Assembly: GCF_018499875.1 (NCBI RefSeq)
Contig: NZ_JAHBAY010000007.1
Coordinates: 62,001-126,000, forward strand
Source of the DNA: Kineosporia corallincola
GTDB lineage: Bacteria; Actinomycetota; Actinomycetes; Actinomycetales; Kineosporiaceae
Length of the DNA stretch: 64,000 bases
Direction of reading: 5' to 3'
The notes under the pieces were generated by a model. That model was not told where the DNA came from. It was given only the letters and a program-made list of their open reading frames with translations, and did no database searches. Made by a program: the position numbers and the translations under genes. Positions 44,561 through 53,641 of the stretch are shown piece by piece; positions within the stretch are counted from its first letter, which is position 1, and every line of letters begins with the position of its first letter.

Positions 44561-45322
44561 ATGACCCTGCCCCGGTTCTTCGTCGAGGCGGGGGTGCTGG
44601 CCGGTGCCGCGCCGTCCTCGGTTCTGCTCCTGGACGGCGAGGAGGGCCGCCACGCCGCCGCCGTGCGCCGCATCCGCGCCGGTGAGGTGGTCGAGGTCGC
44701 CGACGGCTCGGGCGCCGTGGCGGCCTGCACGGTGACCGATGCCGGCAAGGCCCACCTCGACCTGGTGGTGACGTCGGTCGAGGTGGTGCCCGCCCCGGCC
44801 GTCCGCTTCGGCCTGGTGCAGGCCCTGGCCAAGGGCGGTCGCGACGAGATGGCCGTGGAGACCGCGACCGAGGCCGGCGTCGATCTGGTGCTGCCCTGGC
44901 AGGCCGCCCGCAGCGTCTCCCGGTGGGAGGGGCCGAAGGTGGCGAAGAACGAGAAGCGCTGGGCCGCGATCGCCCGGGAGGCCGCGAAACAGTCCCGCAG
45001 GCCCCGCATCCCGCTGCTCGAGCCGCTGCGCAGCACCACCGCCCTGGCCGCCCGCCTGGCCACCGCCGACCTGGCGCTGGTGCTGCACGAAGACGCGACG
45101 GTGCCGCTGGTCGACGTGAAACTGCCGGACACCGGCGAGGTGCTGCTGGTGGTCGGGCCGGAGGGCGGCATCGGGGAACCCGAGCTCGGCACGCTGACCG
45201 GGGCCGGCGCCCAGCCGGTCCGGCTCGGCCCCGAGGTGCTGCGCACGTCGTCGGCGGGACCCATCGCCCTCGGCTACCTGGCGGCCGTGTCGGGACGCTG
45301 GGGCCAGGCGCTCCGGGGCTGA
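44561..45322 (+). CDS. rsmE: 16S rRNA (uracil1498-N3)-methyltransferase
   Basis: A 253-residue SPOUT-class methyltransferase that methylates U1498 of 16S rRNA in the assembled 30S subunit. An N-terminal PUA-like domain (LPRFFVEAG, EEGRHAAAVRRIRAGE) precedes the knotted SAM-binding domain: QALAKGGRDEMAVE, SRRPRIPLLEP, VVGPEGGIGEPEL and GPEVLRTSSA. The ATG at 44561 directly starts the PUA domain. It follows dnaJ by 159 bp of gene-free sequence and precedes the HIT gene by 34 bp. Confidence 0.95.
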   Translation: MTLPRFFVEAGVLAGAAPSSVLLLDGEEGRHAAAVRRIRAGEVVEVADGSGAVAACTVTDAGKAHLDLVVTSVEVVPAPAVRFGLVQALAKGGRDEMAVETATEAGVDLVLPWQAARSVSRWEGPKVAKNEKRWAAIAREAAKQSRRPRIPLLEPLRSTTALAARLATADLALVLHEDATVPLVDVKLPDTGEVLLVVGPEGGIGEPELGTLTGAGAQPVRLGPEVLRTSSAGPIALGYLAAVSGRWGQALRG

Positions 45323-45356
45323 TCCCCGCGGACGGTTTCGCGGTAGCGTTCCGCAT

Positions 45357-45701
45357 GTGAGTGCCGACCCGGACTGCCTGTTCTGCAAGATCATCGCCGG
45401 CGACCTGCCGTCCGACATGGTGTACCGCGGCGACCGGGTGGTCGCCTTCCGCGACATCAACCCGGTAGCGCCCACCCACATCCTGGTGGTGCCGGTCGAT
45501 CACCACCCGGACGTGGTGCAGCTCGCCGCGAACGACGAGCCCCTGCTGCACGAGGTGGTCACCGTGGCCGGTGAGATCGCCAAGGCCGAGGCCGGTGGCC
45601 AGTTCCGGCTGATCTTCAACACCGGGTCCGAGGCCGGCCAGACGGTGTTCCACGTGCACGCGCACGTGCTGGCCGGGCAGCCGATGGGGTTGCCCGGCTG
45701 A
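45357..45701 (+). CDS. HIT family nucleotide-binding hydrolase
   Basis: A 114-residue HinT-like protein. The histidine triad is FHVHAHVLAG. The N-terminal CLFCKIIAGDLP and the DINPVAPTHILVVP segment are the classic HinT pattern. It hydrolyses purine nucleoside phosphoramidates and AMP-lysine-type adducts. The GTG at 45357 precedes SADPDC. In actinobacteria it commonly lies between rsmE and phoH; here two minus-strand genes separate it from phoH. Confidence 0.95.
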   Translation: MSADPDCLFCKIIAGDLPSDMVYRGDRVVAFRDINPVAPTHILVVPVDHHPDVVQLAANDEPLLHEVVTVAGEIAKAEAGGQFRLIFNTGSEAGQTVFHVHAHVLAGQPMGLPG

Positions 45702-45787
45702 GGCCGGCCCTGCCCGGGTCGTCTCCCGGTTCATCACCGGTCATCACCCGGTGCACGACCGATCCGATGGCCGGTCCAGGGGCTGAT

Positions 45788-45830
45788 GCGGTGGCCGGGT
45801 GAGTGGCCGGGTGAGTGCCCGGGTCACCGC
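45788..45830. terminator. possible terminator with short tandem repeat
   Basis: GCGGTG (45788-45793) pairs with CACCGC (45825-45830). The interior consists of near-repeats of GGCCGGGTGAGT and can extend the stem. It lies between the convergent HIT and Rpn-like genes. There is no clear T-run. Confidence 0.35.
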
Positions 45831-45837
45831 ACCGCGT

Positions 45838-46734
45838 TCACTGCCCGGCGGATTCGCTCCGGACGGCCGGGATCTCGATCTCCTCGGGTGTGGCGGCGGC
45901 CTGTATCGCCATGATCGCGGCGTCGTCGTCATCCGTGCGGGCCAGCAGGTCGGCGATCCCCGGTAGCTCGGGGCGAGGGCCGAACCGGCTGCGCAGCAGG
46001 GCGAGCAGAACGCGCTCGGAACCCTCCCGCCGGCCTTCCTGACGACCCTGGGCCCGACCGCGGTCACGGATGAGCACGGCGAAGTCGGACTCGGCGTAGA
46101 AGTCGGCCATGTCGGCGACGGTCATGTCGATCTCCTTTCGGATCCTGTCGATGGTAGGCCTGTCGAGCGTGATCATGGCCAGCGTCATGGTGGCCTCGGT
46201 CAGGACGTTACGGCGGTGCTCCGGCTCCCGGGCGATCAACTCGAAGGCCTCGGCCAGCCGCTCTCCCCGCTGGCGCCGGTCACCCCGGGCCAGTACGGCC
46301 AGCGGAGCCAGGCCCGGATGGGCGAGCAGGGCCGCCGGATCGGCCTCACGAAGGTACAGCGTGCGCAGACCCAGGTAGAAGCCGTTCTTCGGATCGTCGC
46401 CAGGTCTGAGCGTTCCCTCGCCCAGCACCAGTGCCACCTGTGTCAGCCGGGCACCGGGATGGCGCTGCATGATGTGCCCCCGGTACACCGTGATGCGCCC
46501 GGCCACGTCGGCGGTCGGCCGCAGGATGTACTCGGTGTGCAGCATGCGTTCCGGGCCGACACGGACCAGCAGGTCGGTGGCCAGGGTCTCGCGGGGGAAC
46601 GTGCCGGACAGGAACTCCGGCGCGCCCTCCAGCGGCACCCCGAGCCAGTCGCACAGCGCCGGGAGGTCGTTCTGCGCCAGCAGACGCATCATCCGGTCGT
46701 AGACCGGACCGGGACGGCTCGGGTCGTTGTTCAC
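45838..46734 (-). CDS. Rpn/DUF4351-like PD-(D/E)XK family protein
   Basis: About 298 residues. The layout resembles the Rpn recombination-promoting nuclease and transposase_31-like family: ATDLLVRVGPERMLHTEY (the Asp and Glu positions of a PD-(D/E)XK site), ITVYRGHIMQRHP, a helical middle, and a C-terminal RDRGRAQGRQEGRREGSERVLL heptad typical of this group. The catalytic E-x-Q/K reads EYI here, so activity is doubtful. The GTG at 46734 is preferred; a frame open to 46830 would swallow two DnaA-box-like sites. It is an accessory gene inserted, with the DUF2637 gene, in the conserved HIT-phoH block. Confidence 0.72.
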   Translation of the reverse strand: MNNDPSRPGPVYDRMMRLLAQNDLPALCDWLGVPLEGAPEFLSGTFPRETLATDLLVRVGPERMLHTEYILRPTADVAGRITVYRGHIMQRHPGARLTQVALVLGEGTLRPGDDPKNGFYLGLRTLYLREADPAALLAHPGLAPLAVLARGDRRQRGERLAEAFELIAREPEHRRNVLTEATMTLAMITLDRPTIDRIRKEIDMTVADMADFYAESDFAVLIRDRGRAQGRQEGRREGSERVLLALLRSRFGPRPELPGIADLLARTDDDDAAIMAIQAAATPEEIEIPAVRSESAGQ

Positions 46735-46786
46735 CCGATCGACGATGCCCTCACCGCCGGGGACACCGGCATCCCGGGCCCTGGTC

Positions 46787-46822
46787 TGTGGACAACCAGG
46801 CCGTCGTGCCTGCTGTGGACAG
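46787..46822. promoter_or_regulatory. pair of DnaA-box-like sequences
   Basis: TGTGGACAA (46787-46795, exact reverse complement of TTGTCCACA) and TGTGGACAG (46814-46822, one mismatch) are in the same orientation, 27 bp apart. They lie between the Rpn-like gene start and the end of the DUF2637 gene. Confidence 0.4.
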
Positions 46823-46864
46823 CGGGACAAGCGGCCTGACCACCCATGAGTGACCGCGCGGTGG

Positions 46865-49180
46865 CTACAGGGAGCGCAGGTCCGGGGTCAGCCGGGCCTC
46901 ACCGAGAAGCTTTGCCGCCGTGCGGTTACTGGTTTCCCAGCCCTGGTCGGCCAGCTCCGCCTGGAGCTCGACCGAGGTGATCTGCGGCCGGGCCCGCACG
47001 ATGCGTACGGCCAGTTCCAGACGTTCCCGCTTCTGCTGGGCGTTCACCCGGGTACCGGACGTCTGGCCCGGCGCGCTCCTGCGCGGCGAGCGGGTGACCG
47101 AGTAGCCGGTGCCCTCGTCGTCGTAGTCGTCGTGTGCCTCCCGGTAGCCGATGGCGTCGTCGGCGCGGTTCCAGGAGCTCGGCGACGGGTACGTCGGCAG
47201 CGGCTCGGTCACCGGATCCTGGGTGAGGTCGATCTCCCGCCGGAGCGAATCGCTGTGTTCCGGAACATCTTCCGTGGGCCGGGGGCGAACCGGTGCGGCG
47301 TCTGTGTCGATCAGCGGAACGTCGATGCGCGGGATGGAACCGGTGCGGTGCATGGCCGCCTGGAGCAGCTCGGTCCGGGGCTGCCTGGCCTCCGGCGGAA
47401 GGGCGTGGTCGGGGTGCAGGCGGGCCTGCACCCGGGACCGCCCGGAATCGCCCTCGAGAGCCACGGCCCGGGTGGCCGCTGCCGGCTGGGTGGTCTCGGG
47501 CAGAGGAGGCATGGGCTGGGCGGGAGCGGGCTGGACGGTTGCGGGCCGAGGGGTTCTGGGCTGAGCGGGTGCGGGCTGGACCGCCCCGAGCTGGACGGGT
47601 GCGGGGTGGACGGGCACGGGGTGGACGGGCACGGGGTGGACGGGCACGGGGTGGACGGGCACGGGGTGGACGGGCACGGGGTGGACGGGTGCGGGGTGGA
47701 CGGGTGCGGGGTGGACGGACCCGGTCAGGTTGGTTGCGGGCTGGAGGGTTTCGGGCCGGGCGGGCTCGGGCAAGCGGGTCGCGGGCTGGGCGGGGGCAGG
47801 CCGGGCGGTGTCCGGCGGGGTGGGGCCGGGACGGGGGGCGCTGGGGGGAGCGGTTTCCGGCACGGGCTGCGGCGCTGTCGGGCCGTTGGGGGCAGCGGCA
47901 TGGTCGGGCCCGTCGGCCGGGGGAGGGGTGAAAGTGGTTCGGGCGTCCGTCGTCTGCCGGACCGTGGCGGCGGTCGGCTGGGGCATGTCGGCCGGCCGGG
48001 ACGGGGCGTCGTAGGGAGAGGCGGCGGTCGGCTGGGGGTCGGGAGCGGTCCAGGAGCCGACGGCGACCGGTGCGGGCGAGGCGGCCTGGGCGAAAGCGGC
48101 GGAAGAGGTGGGGACGACCCGGCCGGGCCCGGCCTCCGTGGCCGGCACAGCACCCGGACCGGCCACCTCGTTGCCACCCGGAACCACGGCAGCGTCCGGA
48201 ACCACGGCAGCGTCCGGAACCGGGGCGGTGCCAGGGTCTTTCGCCGCCCGGACGACGGGAAAGCCCTCGCCCTCCGGGACAACCGGATCCACCACGACCG
48301 ACGCAACCCCGGCGGCCGTCGCACCACCGCGGGCCCCGCTACCGACGTCCCCCTGCTGGGACAGGGACGGGGCGGGGCGCAGGATGGTCTGCACCACCGC
48401 CCGCAGGATCGACTCCGGCGTGCGGTCCGAGCCGGGCTGTGAACCGGTCCAGCCGACCGCGTCCAGCACCGCGGCCGGCGGCAGGCTGCCCGCCCGCAAC
48501 TGCCGGTTGACGACGCGCCGCACCCGCCGCGCGTCACGCCGTGAGTTGGCCCGGCGCGGCAGCGACAGGGTCAGCGCCTCACGGGCGGCCGCCGCGGTGC
48601 CGACGCCGACCCGCGCGGCGTGGGCGTCGGTCAGGCCGGTGCGGGCCATCAGCAGCCGGGTGCGCACCGACTCGATCGGCGAGGACATCCACAGCGAGGG
48701 CGCGATCGACGCGGACGGCCCGTGGTGGGTGGCCTTCCACTGCCCGAGCACCTGCTTGCCGGTCAGCTCGACCAGGACCGCCCAGACCGCGGGAGCCGTG
48801 ATGTGCCAGGGCACCTCACCGAGTTCCCGCGCGGCCAGCGCGTTCAGCGCCAGCGTGCCGGCCACGCCGCAGTGCGCCGTCAGCCGCCACCCGGCCATCG
48901 GCCGGCCCACCTTGGCCCCCGCCACGTACTGGAGCGAGGCGCCGAGGATCAGCAGGTCGACGAGCAGCGGGAACCCGGCGGCCAGCTGCGGGCCGAAGGT
49001 GGGAAGGGCAGCCTTGTAAAGACTCTGGTACGAGAGCACCGCCCCGATCGCGGCGACCGGTACCAGCACGATGCGTGCCCAGGTGCTCAGGCGACGGGCC
49101 TGGCGGGCCAGGTCGGCAGCGTCCGTGGAGGCCGGGGCCGGGGGCGTGGAGGTGCTGGAGTCAGGGAGCACGGCGCCCAT
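46865..49180 (-). CDS. DUF2637 membrane protein with proline-rich repeat region
   Basis: A 771-residue protein. Residues about 30-165 are a DUF2637 domain with about four membrane helices (ARIVLVPVAAIGAVLSYQSL, FPLLVDLLILGASLQYVAG). A basic helical region (about 170-265) follows. Residues about 270-610 are a very long disordered Pro/Ala/Thr region that includes VHPVP repeats. The C-terminal 55 residues (QQKRERLELAVRIV...LLGEARL) form a helix-turn-helix-like unit. DUF2637 proteins are frequent on actinomycete plasmids and integrative elements (Spd/transfer-associated) and in chromosomes. Function is unknown. The ATG at 49180 starts just before a 210-bp spacer to divergent phoH. Confidence 0.85.
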   Translation of the reverse strand: MGAVLPDSSTSTPPAPASTDAADLARQARRLSTWARIVLVPVAAIGAVLSYQSLYKAALPTFGPQLAAGFPLLVDLLILGASLQYVAGAKVGRPMAGWRLTAHCGVAGTLALNALAARELGEVPWHITAPAVWAVLVELTGKQVLGQWKATHHGPSASIAPSLWMSSPIESVRTRLLMARTGLTDAHAARVGVGTAAAAREALTLSLPRRANSRRDARRVRRVVNRQLRAGSLPPAAVLDAVGWTGSQPGSDRTPESILRAVVQTILRPAPSLSQQGDVGSGARGGATAAGVASVVVDPVVPEGEGFPVVRAAKDPGTAPVPDAAVVPDAAVVPGGNEVAGPGAVPATEAGPGRVVPTSSAAFAQAASPAPVAVGSWTAPDPQPTAASPYDAPSRPADMPQPTAATVRQTTDARTTFTPPPADGPDHAAAPNGPTAPQPVPETAPPSAPRPGPTPPDTARPAPAQPATRLPEPARPETLQPATNLTGSVHPAPVHPAPVHPVPVHPVPVHPVPVHPVPVHPVPVHPAPVQLGAVQPAPAQPRTPRPATVQPAPAQPMPPLPETTQPAAATRAVALEGDSGRSRVQARLHPDHALPPEARQPRTELLQAAMHRTGSIPRIDVPLIDTDAAPVRPRPTEDVPEHSDSLRREIDLTQDPVTEPLPTYPSPSSWNRADDAIGYREAHDDYDDEGTGYSVTRSPRRSAPGQTSGTRVNAQQKRERLELAVRIVRARPQITSVELQAELADQGWETSNRTAAKLLGEARLTPDLRSL
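47591..47720. repeat. 15-bp minisatellite, about nine copies
   Basis: Tandem copies of GGTGGACGGGCACGG, with GTGCGG variants at both ends, lie inside the DUF2637 gene. In the minus-strand reading frame each unit encodes the pentapeptide VHP(V/A)P. Several central copies are identical, suggesting recent expansion by slippage. Confidence 0.92.
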
Positions 49181-49391
49181 GCTGTCGCCCCGGCCCGCAC
49201 GGTGTCACCCGCGCGACACGAACTTCACTGCGTGCTGAACCGTGCCTGCGGAGGGTGTGTGCCGACGGGCGAAAGCGGGCGGAAATAGGGGAGCCACGGA
49301 ATGAGAGCGGCGGTTAGGATCGTTCCCGTAAGCGCTGCCACCGTGCGGGAGGCAGCACGCCGAACCCGGAAGGCGGGCGCAACCCCAGCTC
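49181..49391. promoter_or_regulatory. divergent promoter region of DUF2637 and phoH genes
   Basis: The 211-bp spacer contains TAGGAT (49315-49320), a plausible -10 for phoH, but no clear -35. No other structure was recognised. Confidence 0.35.
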
Positions 49392-50489
<1,098 letters not shown>

Positions 50490-50545
50490 CCGTCCGCCCG
50501 GCGGCCCTGTCCTGAACAGGTCCGGTGATGCGAGACAATGCCCAG

Positions 50546-51007
50546 GTGAGCATCGAGGTCAACAACGAGAGCGGCGTAGCCGTCGACGAGGCGGAAGTGG
50601 CTGCCCTGGCACGCAGTGTGCTCGACGCCATGCGGGTCCACCAGCAGGCCGAGCTGTCGATCGTGATGGTCGACGAGTCCTCGATGGAACAGCTGCACAT
50701 CCAGTGGATGGACGAGCCGGGTCCGACCGACGTCCTTTCGTTCCCGATGGACGAGCTGCGCCCGGGCAAGGACGACGAGGAGCCGGAGCCCGGTCTGCTC
50801 GGCGACATCGTGCTGTGCCCCGAGGTCGCCAAGCAGCAGGCGGTCAAGGCCGGTCACTCGTTCGAGGAGGAGCTGCTGCTCCTGACCACGCACGGCATCC
50901 TGCACCTGCTGGGCTACGACCACGCCGAGCCGGAGGAGGAGAAAGAGATGTTCGGGCTCCAGCGCAAGCTCCTTCTCACCTTCCTGGCCACCCGCGGCAA
51001 GGCCTGA
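50546..51007 (+). CDS. ybeY: endoribonuclease YbeY, rRNA maturation factor
   Basis: A 153-residue zinc RNase for 16S rRNA 3'-end maturation and late 70S quality control. The zinc motif [11 protein letters not shown] is intact, and [13 protein letters not shown] precedes it. The GTG at 50546 gives SIEVNNESG at the N-terminus, as in actinobacterial homologues; GTG at 50525 or ATG at 50528 are alternatives. It is flanked by phoH and the CBS-domain gene, with only 9 bp to the latter, so it is part of one operon. Confidence 0.95.
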   Translation: MSIEVNNESGVAVDEAEVAALARSVLDAMRVHQQAELSIVMVDESSMEQLHIQWMDEPGPTDVLSFPMDELRPGKDDEEPEPGLLGDIVLCPEVAKQQAVKAGHSFEEELLLLTTHGILHLLGYDHAEPEEEKEMFGLQRKLLLTFLATRGKA

Positions 51008-51016
51008 GGTATCCGG

Positions 51017-52327
51017 ATGGTCGGCCTGATCTTCCTGGCATTCGCCCTCACCGTCGTCGCCGGCCTGGCCGCGGCGTCGGAGGCGGCGCTGTCCCGGATC
51101 GGCCGGTCGCACGCCGCCGACCTGAACACCCAGGGCCGGCGCGGCGCCGCGGCCGTGGTCCGGGTCGCCGACGAGCCCGCACCGGTGCTCAGCGTGGCCA
51201 CCCTGCTGCGGGTCAGTGCCGAGGCCGGGGCCGTGGTCGCCGTCACCTTCGCCACCATCCGCGCCCTCGGCCTGCACTGGTCGTCGGGGCTGGTGGCGGG
51301 CGCGATCATGGCGGCCGCGTCGTTCGTCATGGTCGGCGTCGGCCCGCGCACCCTGGGCCGGCAGTACGCCGACCAGGTGTCGCTGATCGCGGCCGGCCCG
51401 CTGCTGGCGCTGACCACGGTGCTGGCCCCGCTGACCCGTCTGCTGGTGCTGATCGGCAACGCCGTCACCCCGGGCAGCGGTCTGCGCGACGGGCCGTTCG
51501 CGTCCGAGGCCGAGCTGCGTCAGTACGTCGACATCGCCCAGGAGAGCCAGCTGATCGAGCTGGGCGAGCAGAAGATGATCCACTCGGTCATCGACCTGGG
51601 CGACACCCTGGCCCGTGAGGTGATGGTGCCGCGCACCGACGTGGTCTCGATCGAGCGCGACCGCAATCTGCACGACGCCATGTCACTGTTCCTGCGCTCG
51701 GGTTTCTCCCGGGTGCCGGTCGTCGGCGGCGGTCTCGACGACCCGGTCGGCATCCTTTACCTGAAGGACGTGGCCCGGCGTACCCACGAGCAGCCGGGCA
51801 CCGGCCTCTCGCAGCGGGTCGAGTCGGTCATGCGCAGACCGGTTTTCGTGCCGGACAGCAAACCGGTCGACGCCCTGCTGCGCGAGATGCAGCACGCCGG
51901 GCACGCGGCCATCGTGGTGGACGAGTACGGCGGCACCGCGGGCCTGGTCACCATCGAAGACATCCTGGAAGAGATCGTCGGCGAGATCGCCGACGAGTAC
52001 GACCAGGCCGAGGCCGTGGTGGAGGAACTGCCCGACGGCCGCAGGCGGGTGAACTCCCGCATGCACCTCGACGAGCTCGGCGAACTGTTCGGCGTGGAGA
52101 TCGAGGACGAGGAGGTCGACACCGTGGGCGGGCTGCTCTCCAAGGGCCTGGGCCGGGTGCCGATCGCCGGTTCCACCGCGTCGGTGCAGGGGCTGCTGCT
52201 CACCGCCGACACCTTCGAGGGCCGCCGGCACAGCCTGGCCACCGTGCTGGTCGGGCGGGACGAGGCGGCCCACGACTACGAGCACGCCGAGTCCCAGCCG
52301 TCCACGGAAGGAAGCGACGCCCGATGA
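51017..52327 (+). CDS. CNNM/CorC-type hemolysin family transporter
   Basis: A 436-residue membrane protein. Residues 1-170 are the CNNM (DUF21) domain with four hydrophobic segments. Residues about 195-310 hold a CBS pair (VMVPRTDVVSIERD; RRPVFVPDSKPVDALLREMQ). The C-terminal CorC/HlyC transporter-associated domain covers about 335-420 (VNSRMHLDELGELFGVEIEDEEVDTVGG). Relatives export Mg2+ or Co2+. The stop overlaps the next ATG by 4 bp, so it is translationally coupled to the L7/L12-like gene and lies in the ybeY-era operon. Confidence 0.94.
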   Translation: MVGLIFLAFALTVVAGLAAASEAALSRIGRSHAADLNTQGRRGAAAVVRVADEPAPVLSVATLLRVSAEAGAVVAVTFATIRALGLHWSSGLVAGAIMAAASFVMVGVGPRTLGRQYADQVSLIAAGPLLALTTVLAPLTRLLVLIGNAVTPGSGLRDGPFASEAELRQYVDIAQESQLIELGEQKMIHSVIDLGDTLAREVMVPRTDVVSIERDRNLHDAMSLFLRSGFSRVPVVGGGLDDPVGILYLKDVARRTHEQPGTGLSQRVESVMRRPVFVPDSKPVDALLREMQHAGHAAIVVDEYGGTAGLVTIEDILEEIVGEIADEYDQAEAVVEELPDGRRRVNSRMHLDELGELFGVEIEDEEVDTVGGLLSKGLGRVPIAGSTASVQGLLLTADTFEGRRHSLATVLVGRDEAAHDYEHAESQPSTEGSDAR

Positions 52328-52737
52328 GCAACCGGCGCAAGGCCTTCCAGGTGTTGCTGAACATCGCGCTGATCGCCGTGTTCGTCAGCTCGGCGCTCGC
52401 GGGCGGCTGGTGGTGGCTCATGCTGGTCCCCGCGGCCATCGCCGTCTTCCAGATCTACCGGGTGTTCCGCCCCGCCGACCCGGCAATCGCGCCGCAGCGT
52501 TTCCGGGAGCCCGGCAACCACCGCGTGGTGCTCCAGGTGACCGGGCCGCAGGCCATCCGGGTGATCTACGACATCCGCGTCACCACCGGCGCCGACCTGG
52601 CGACCGCCAAGAAACTGGCCGAGGACGCCCCGGTGATCGTCGCCGAGAACCTCAGCGAGTCCAGCGCGGGCCTGATCGTCGACCGTCTGACCAAGGCCGG
52701 GGCACGTGCCATGGCCGCACCCATCGGAGAAAAGTGA
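52324..52737 (+). CDS. membrane protein with ribosomal L7/L12 C-terminal-like domain
   Basis: A 137-residue protein. Two membrane helices lie at about 9-27 and 29-45 (NIALIAVFVSSALAGGWWWLM). The soluble part (about 65-137) closely follows the L7/L12 C-terminal domain: VVLQVTGPQAIRVIYDIRVT, then TGADLATAKKLAEDAP, ending KAGARA. In the ribosome that domain recruits translational GTPases. It is coupled to the CBS gene (ATGA) and to era (GTGA); era encodes a ribosome-assembly GTPase. A role in tethering Era or ribosomes to the membrane is a hypothesis only. Confidence 0.85.
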   Translation: MSNRRKAFQVLLNIALIAVFVSSALAGGWWWLMLVPAAIAVFQIYRVFRPADPAIAPQRFREPGNHRVVLQVTGPQAIRVIYDIRVTTGADLATAKKLAEDAPVIVAENLSESSAGLIVDRLTKAGARAMAAPIGEK

Positions 52738-53639
52738 CCACCACCCACCGTTCCGGTTTCGCCTGCCTGGTCGGCCGGCCCAACGCGGGCAAGTCCACCC
52801 TGACGAACGCCCTGGTCGGCGAGAAGATCGCGATCACGTCGAGTCGTCCGCAGACCACCCGGCACACCATCCGCGGCATCGTGCACAAGCCCGACGCCCA
52901 GCTGGTGCTGGTCGACACCCCGGGTCTGCACAAGCCCCGCACGCTGCTCGGCGAGCGGCTGAACAACCTGGTGCGCGAGACCCTGCTCGAGGTCGAGGTG
53001 GTCGGCTTCTGCCTGCCCGCCGACGAGAAGATCGGCCCCGGCGACAAGTTCATCGCCAACGAGCTGAAGGAGCTGCGCCGCACCAAGGTCGTCGCGATCG
53101 TCACCAAGGCCGACAAGGTCAAGCCGCAGCGCCTGGCCGAGCACCTGCTCGAGGTGCAGGAGCTGATGGAGTCGGACGACATCATCCCGGTCTCCGCTGT
53201 CGACGGGTTCCAGGTGGAGGCGCTGAAAGACCTGCTCTGCGCGCATCTTCCCGAGGGCCCGCGGATGTATCCGGACGACGAGCTCACCGACGAGCCGGAG
53301 AACGTGATGATCGCCGAGCTGGTCCGCGAGGCCGCGCTGGAGGGTGTGCGCGACGAGCTGCCGCACAGCCTCGCGGTGGTCGTCGACGAGGTCAGCGAGC
53401 GCGAGGGCCGCCCGGCCAACAGCCCGCTGCTCGACGTGTTCGTGCTGCTCTACGTGGAGCGCGACAGCCAGAAGGCGATCGTGATCGGCAAGGGCGGCAG
53501 CCGGCTGCGAGAGGTCGGCACCAATGCCCGCAAGGAGATCGAGGCCCTCCTCGGCACCCGGATCCATCTGGACATCCGGGTGAAGGTCGCCAAGGACTGG
53601 CAGCGCGACCCGAAGCAGATGCAGCGACTGGGCTTCTGA
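52734..53639 (+). CDS. era: GTPase Era
   Basis: A 301-residue ribosome-assembly GTPase that binds the 3' end of 16S rRNA. G1 is GRPNAGKS (14-21), then QTTRHTIRG, DTPGLHKP (G3) and TKADKV (G4). The C-terminal KH domain contains IVIGKGGSRLREVGTNARKEIE. The GTG at 52734 overlaps the preceding stop (GTGA). It is the last gene of the phoH-ybeY-CBS-L7/L12-like-era operon. Confidence 0.96.
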   Translation: MTTTHRSGFACLVGRPNAGKSTLTNALVGEKIAITSSRPQTTRHTIRGIVHKPDAQLVLVDTPGLHKPRTLLGERLNNLVRETLLEVEVVGFCLPADEKIGPGDKFIANELKELRRTKVVAIVTKADKVKPQRLAEHLLEVQELMESDDIIPVSAVDGFQVEALKDLLCAHLPEGPRMYPDDELTDEPENVMIAELVREAALEGVRDELPHSLAVVVDEVSEREGRPANSPLLDVFVLLYVERDSQKAIVIGKGGSRLREVGTNARKEIEALLGTRIHLDIRVKVAKDWQRDPKQMQRLGF

Positions 53640-53641
53640 GG

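Noticed and set aside
47591-47720. CRISPR-like regular repeat
   Set aside because: Units are contiguous 15-mers without spacers and keep the reading frame of a protein gene.
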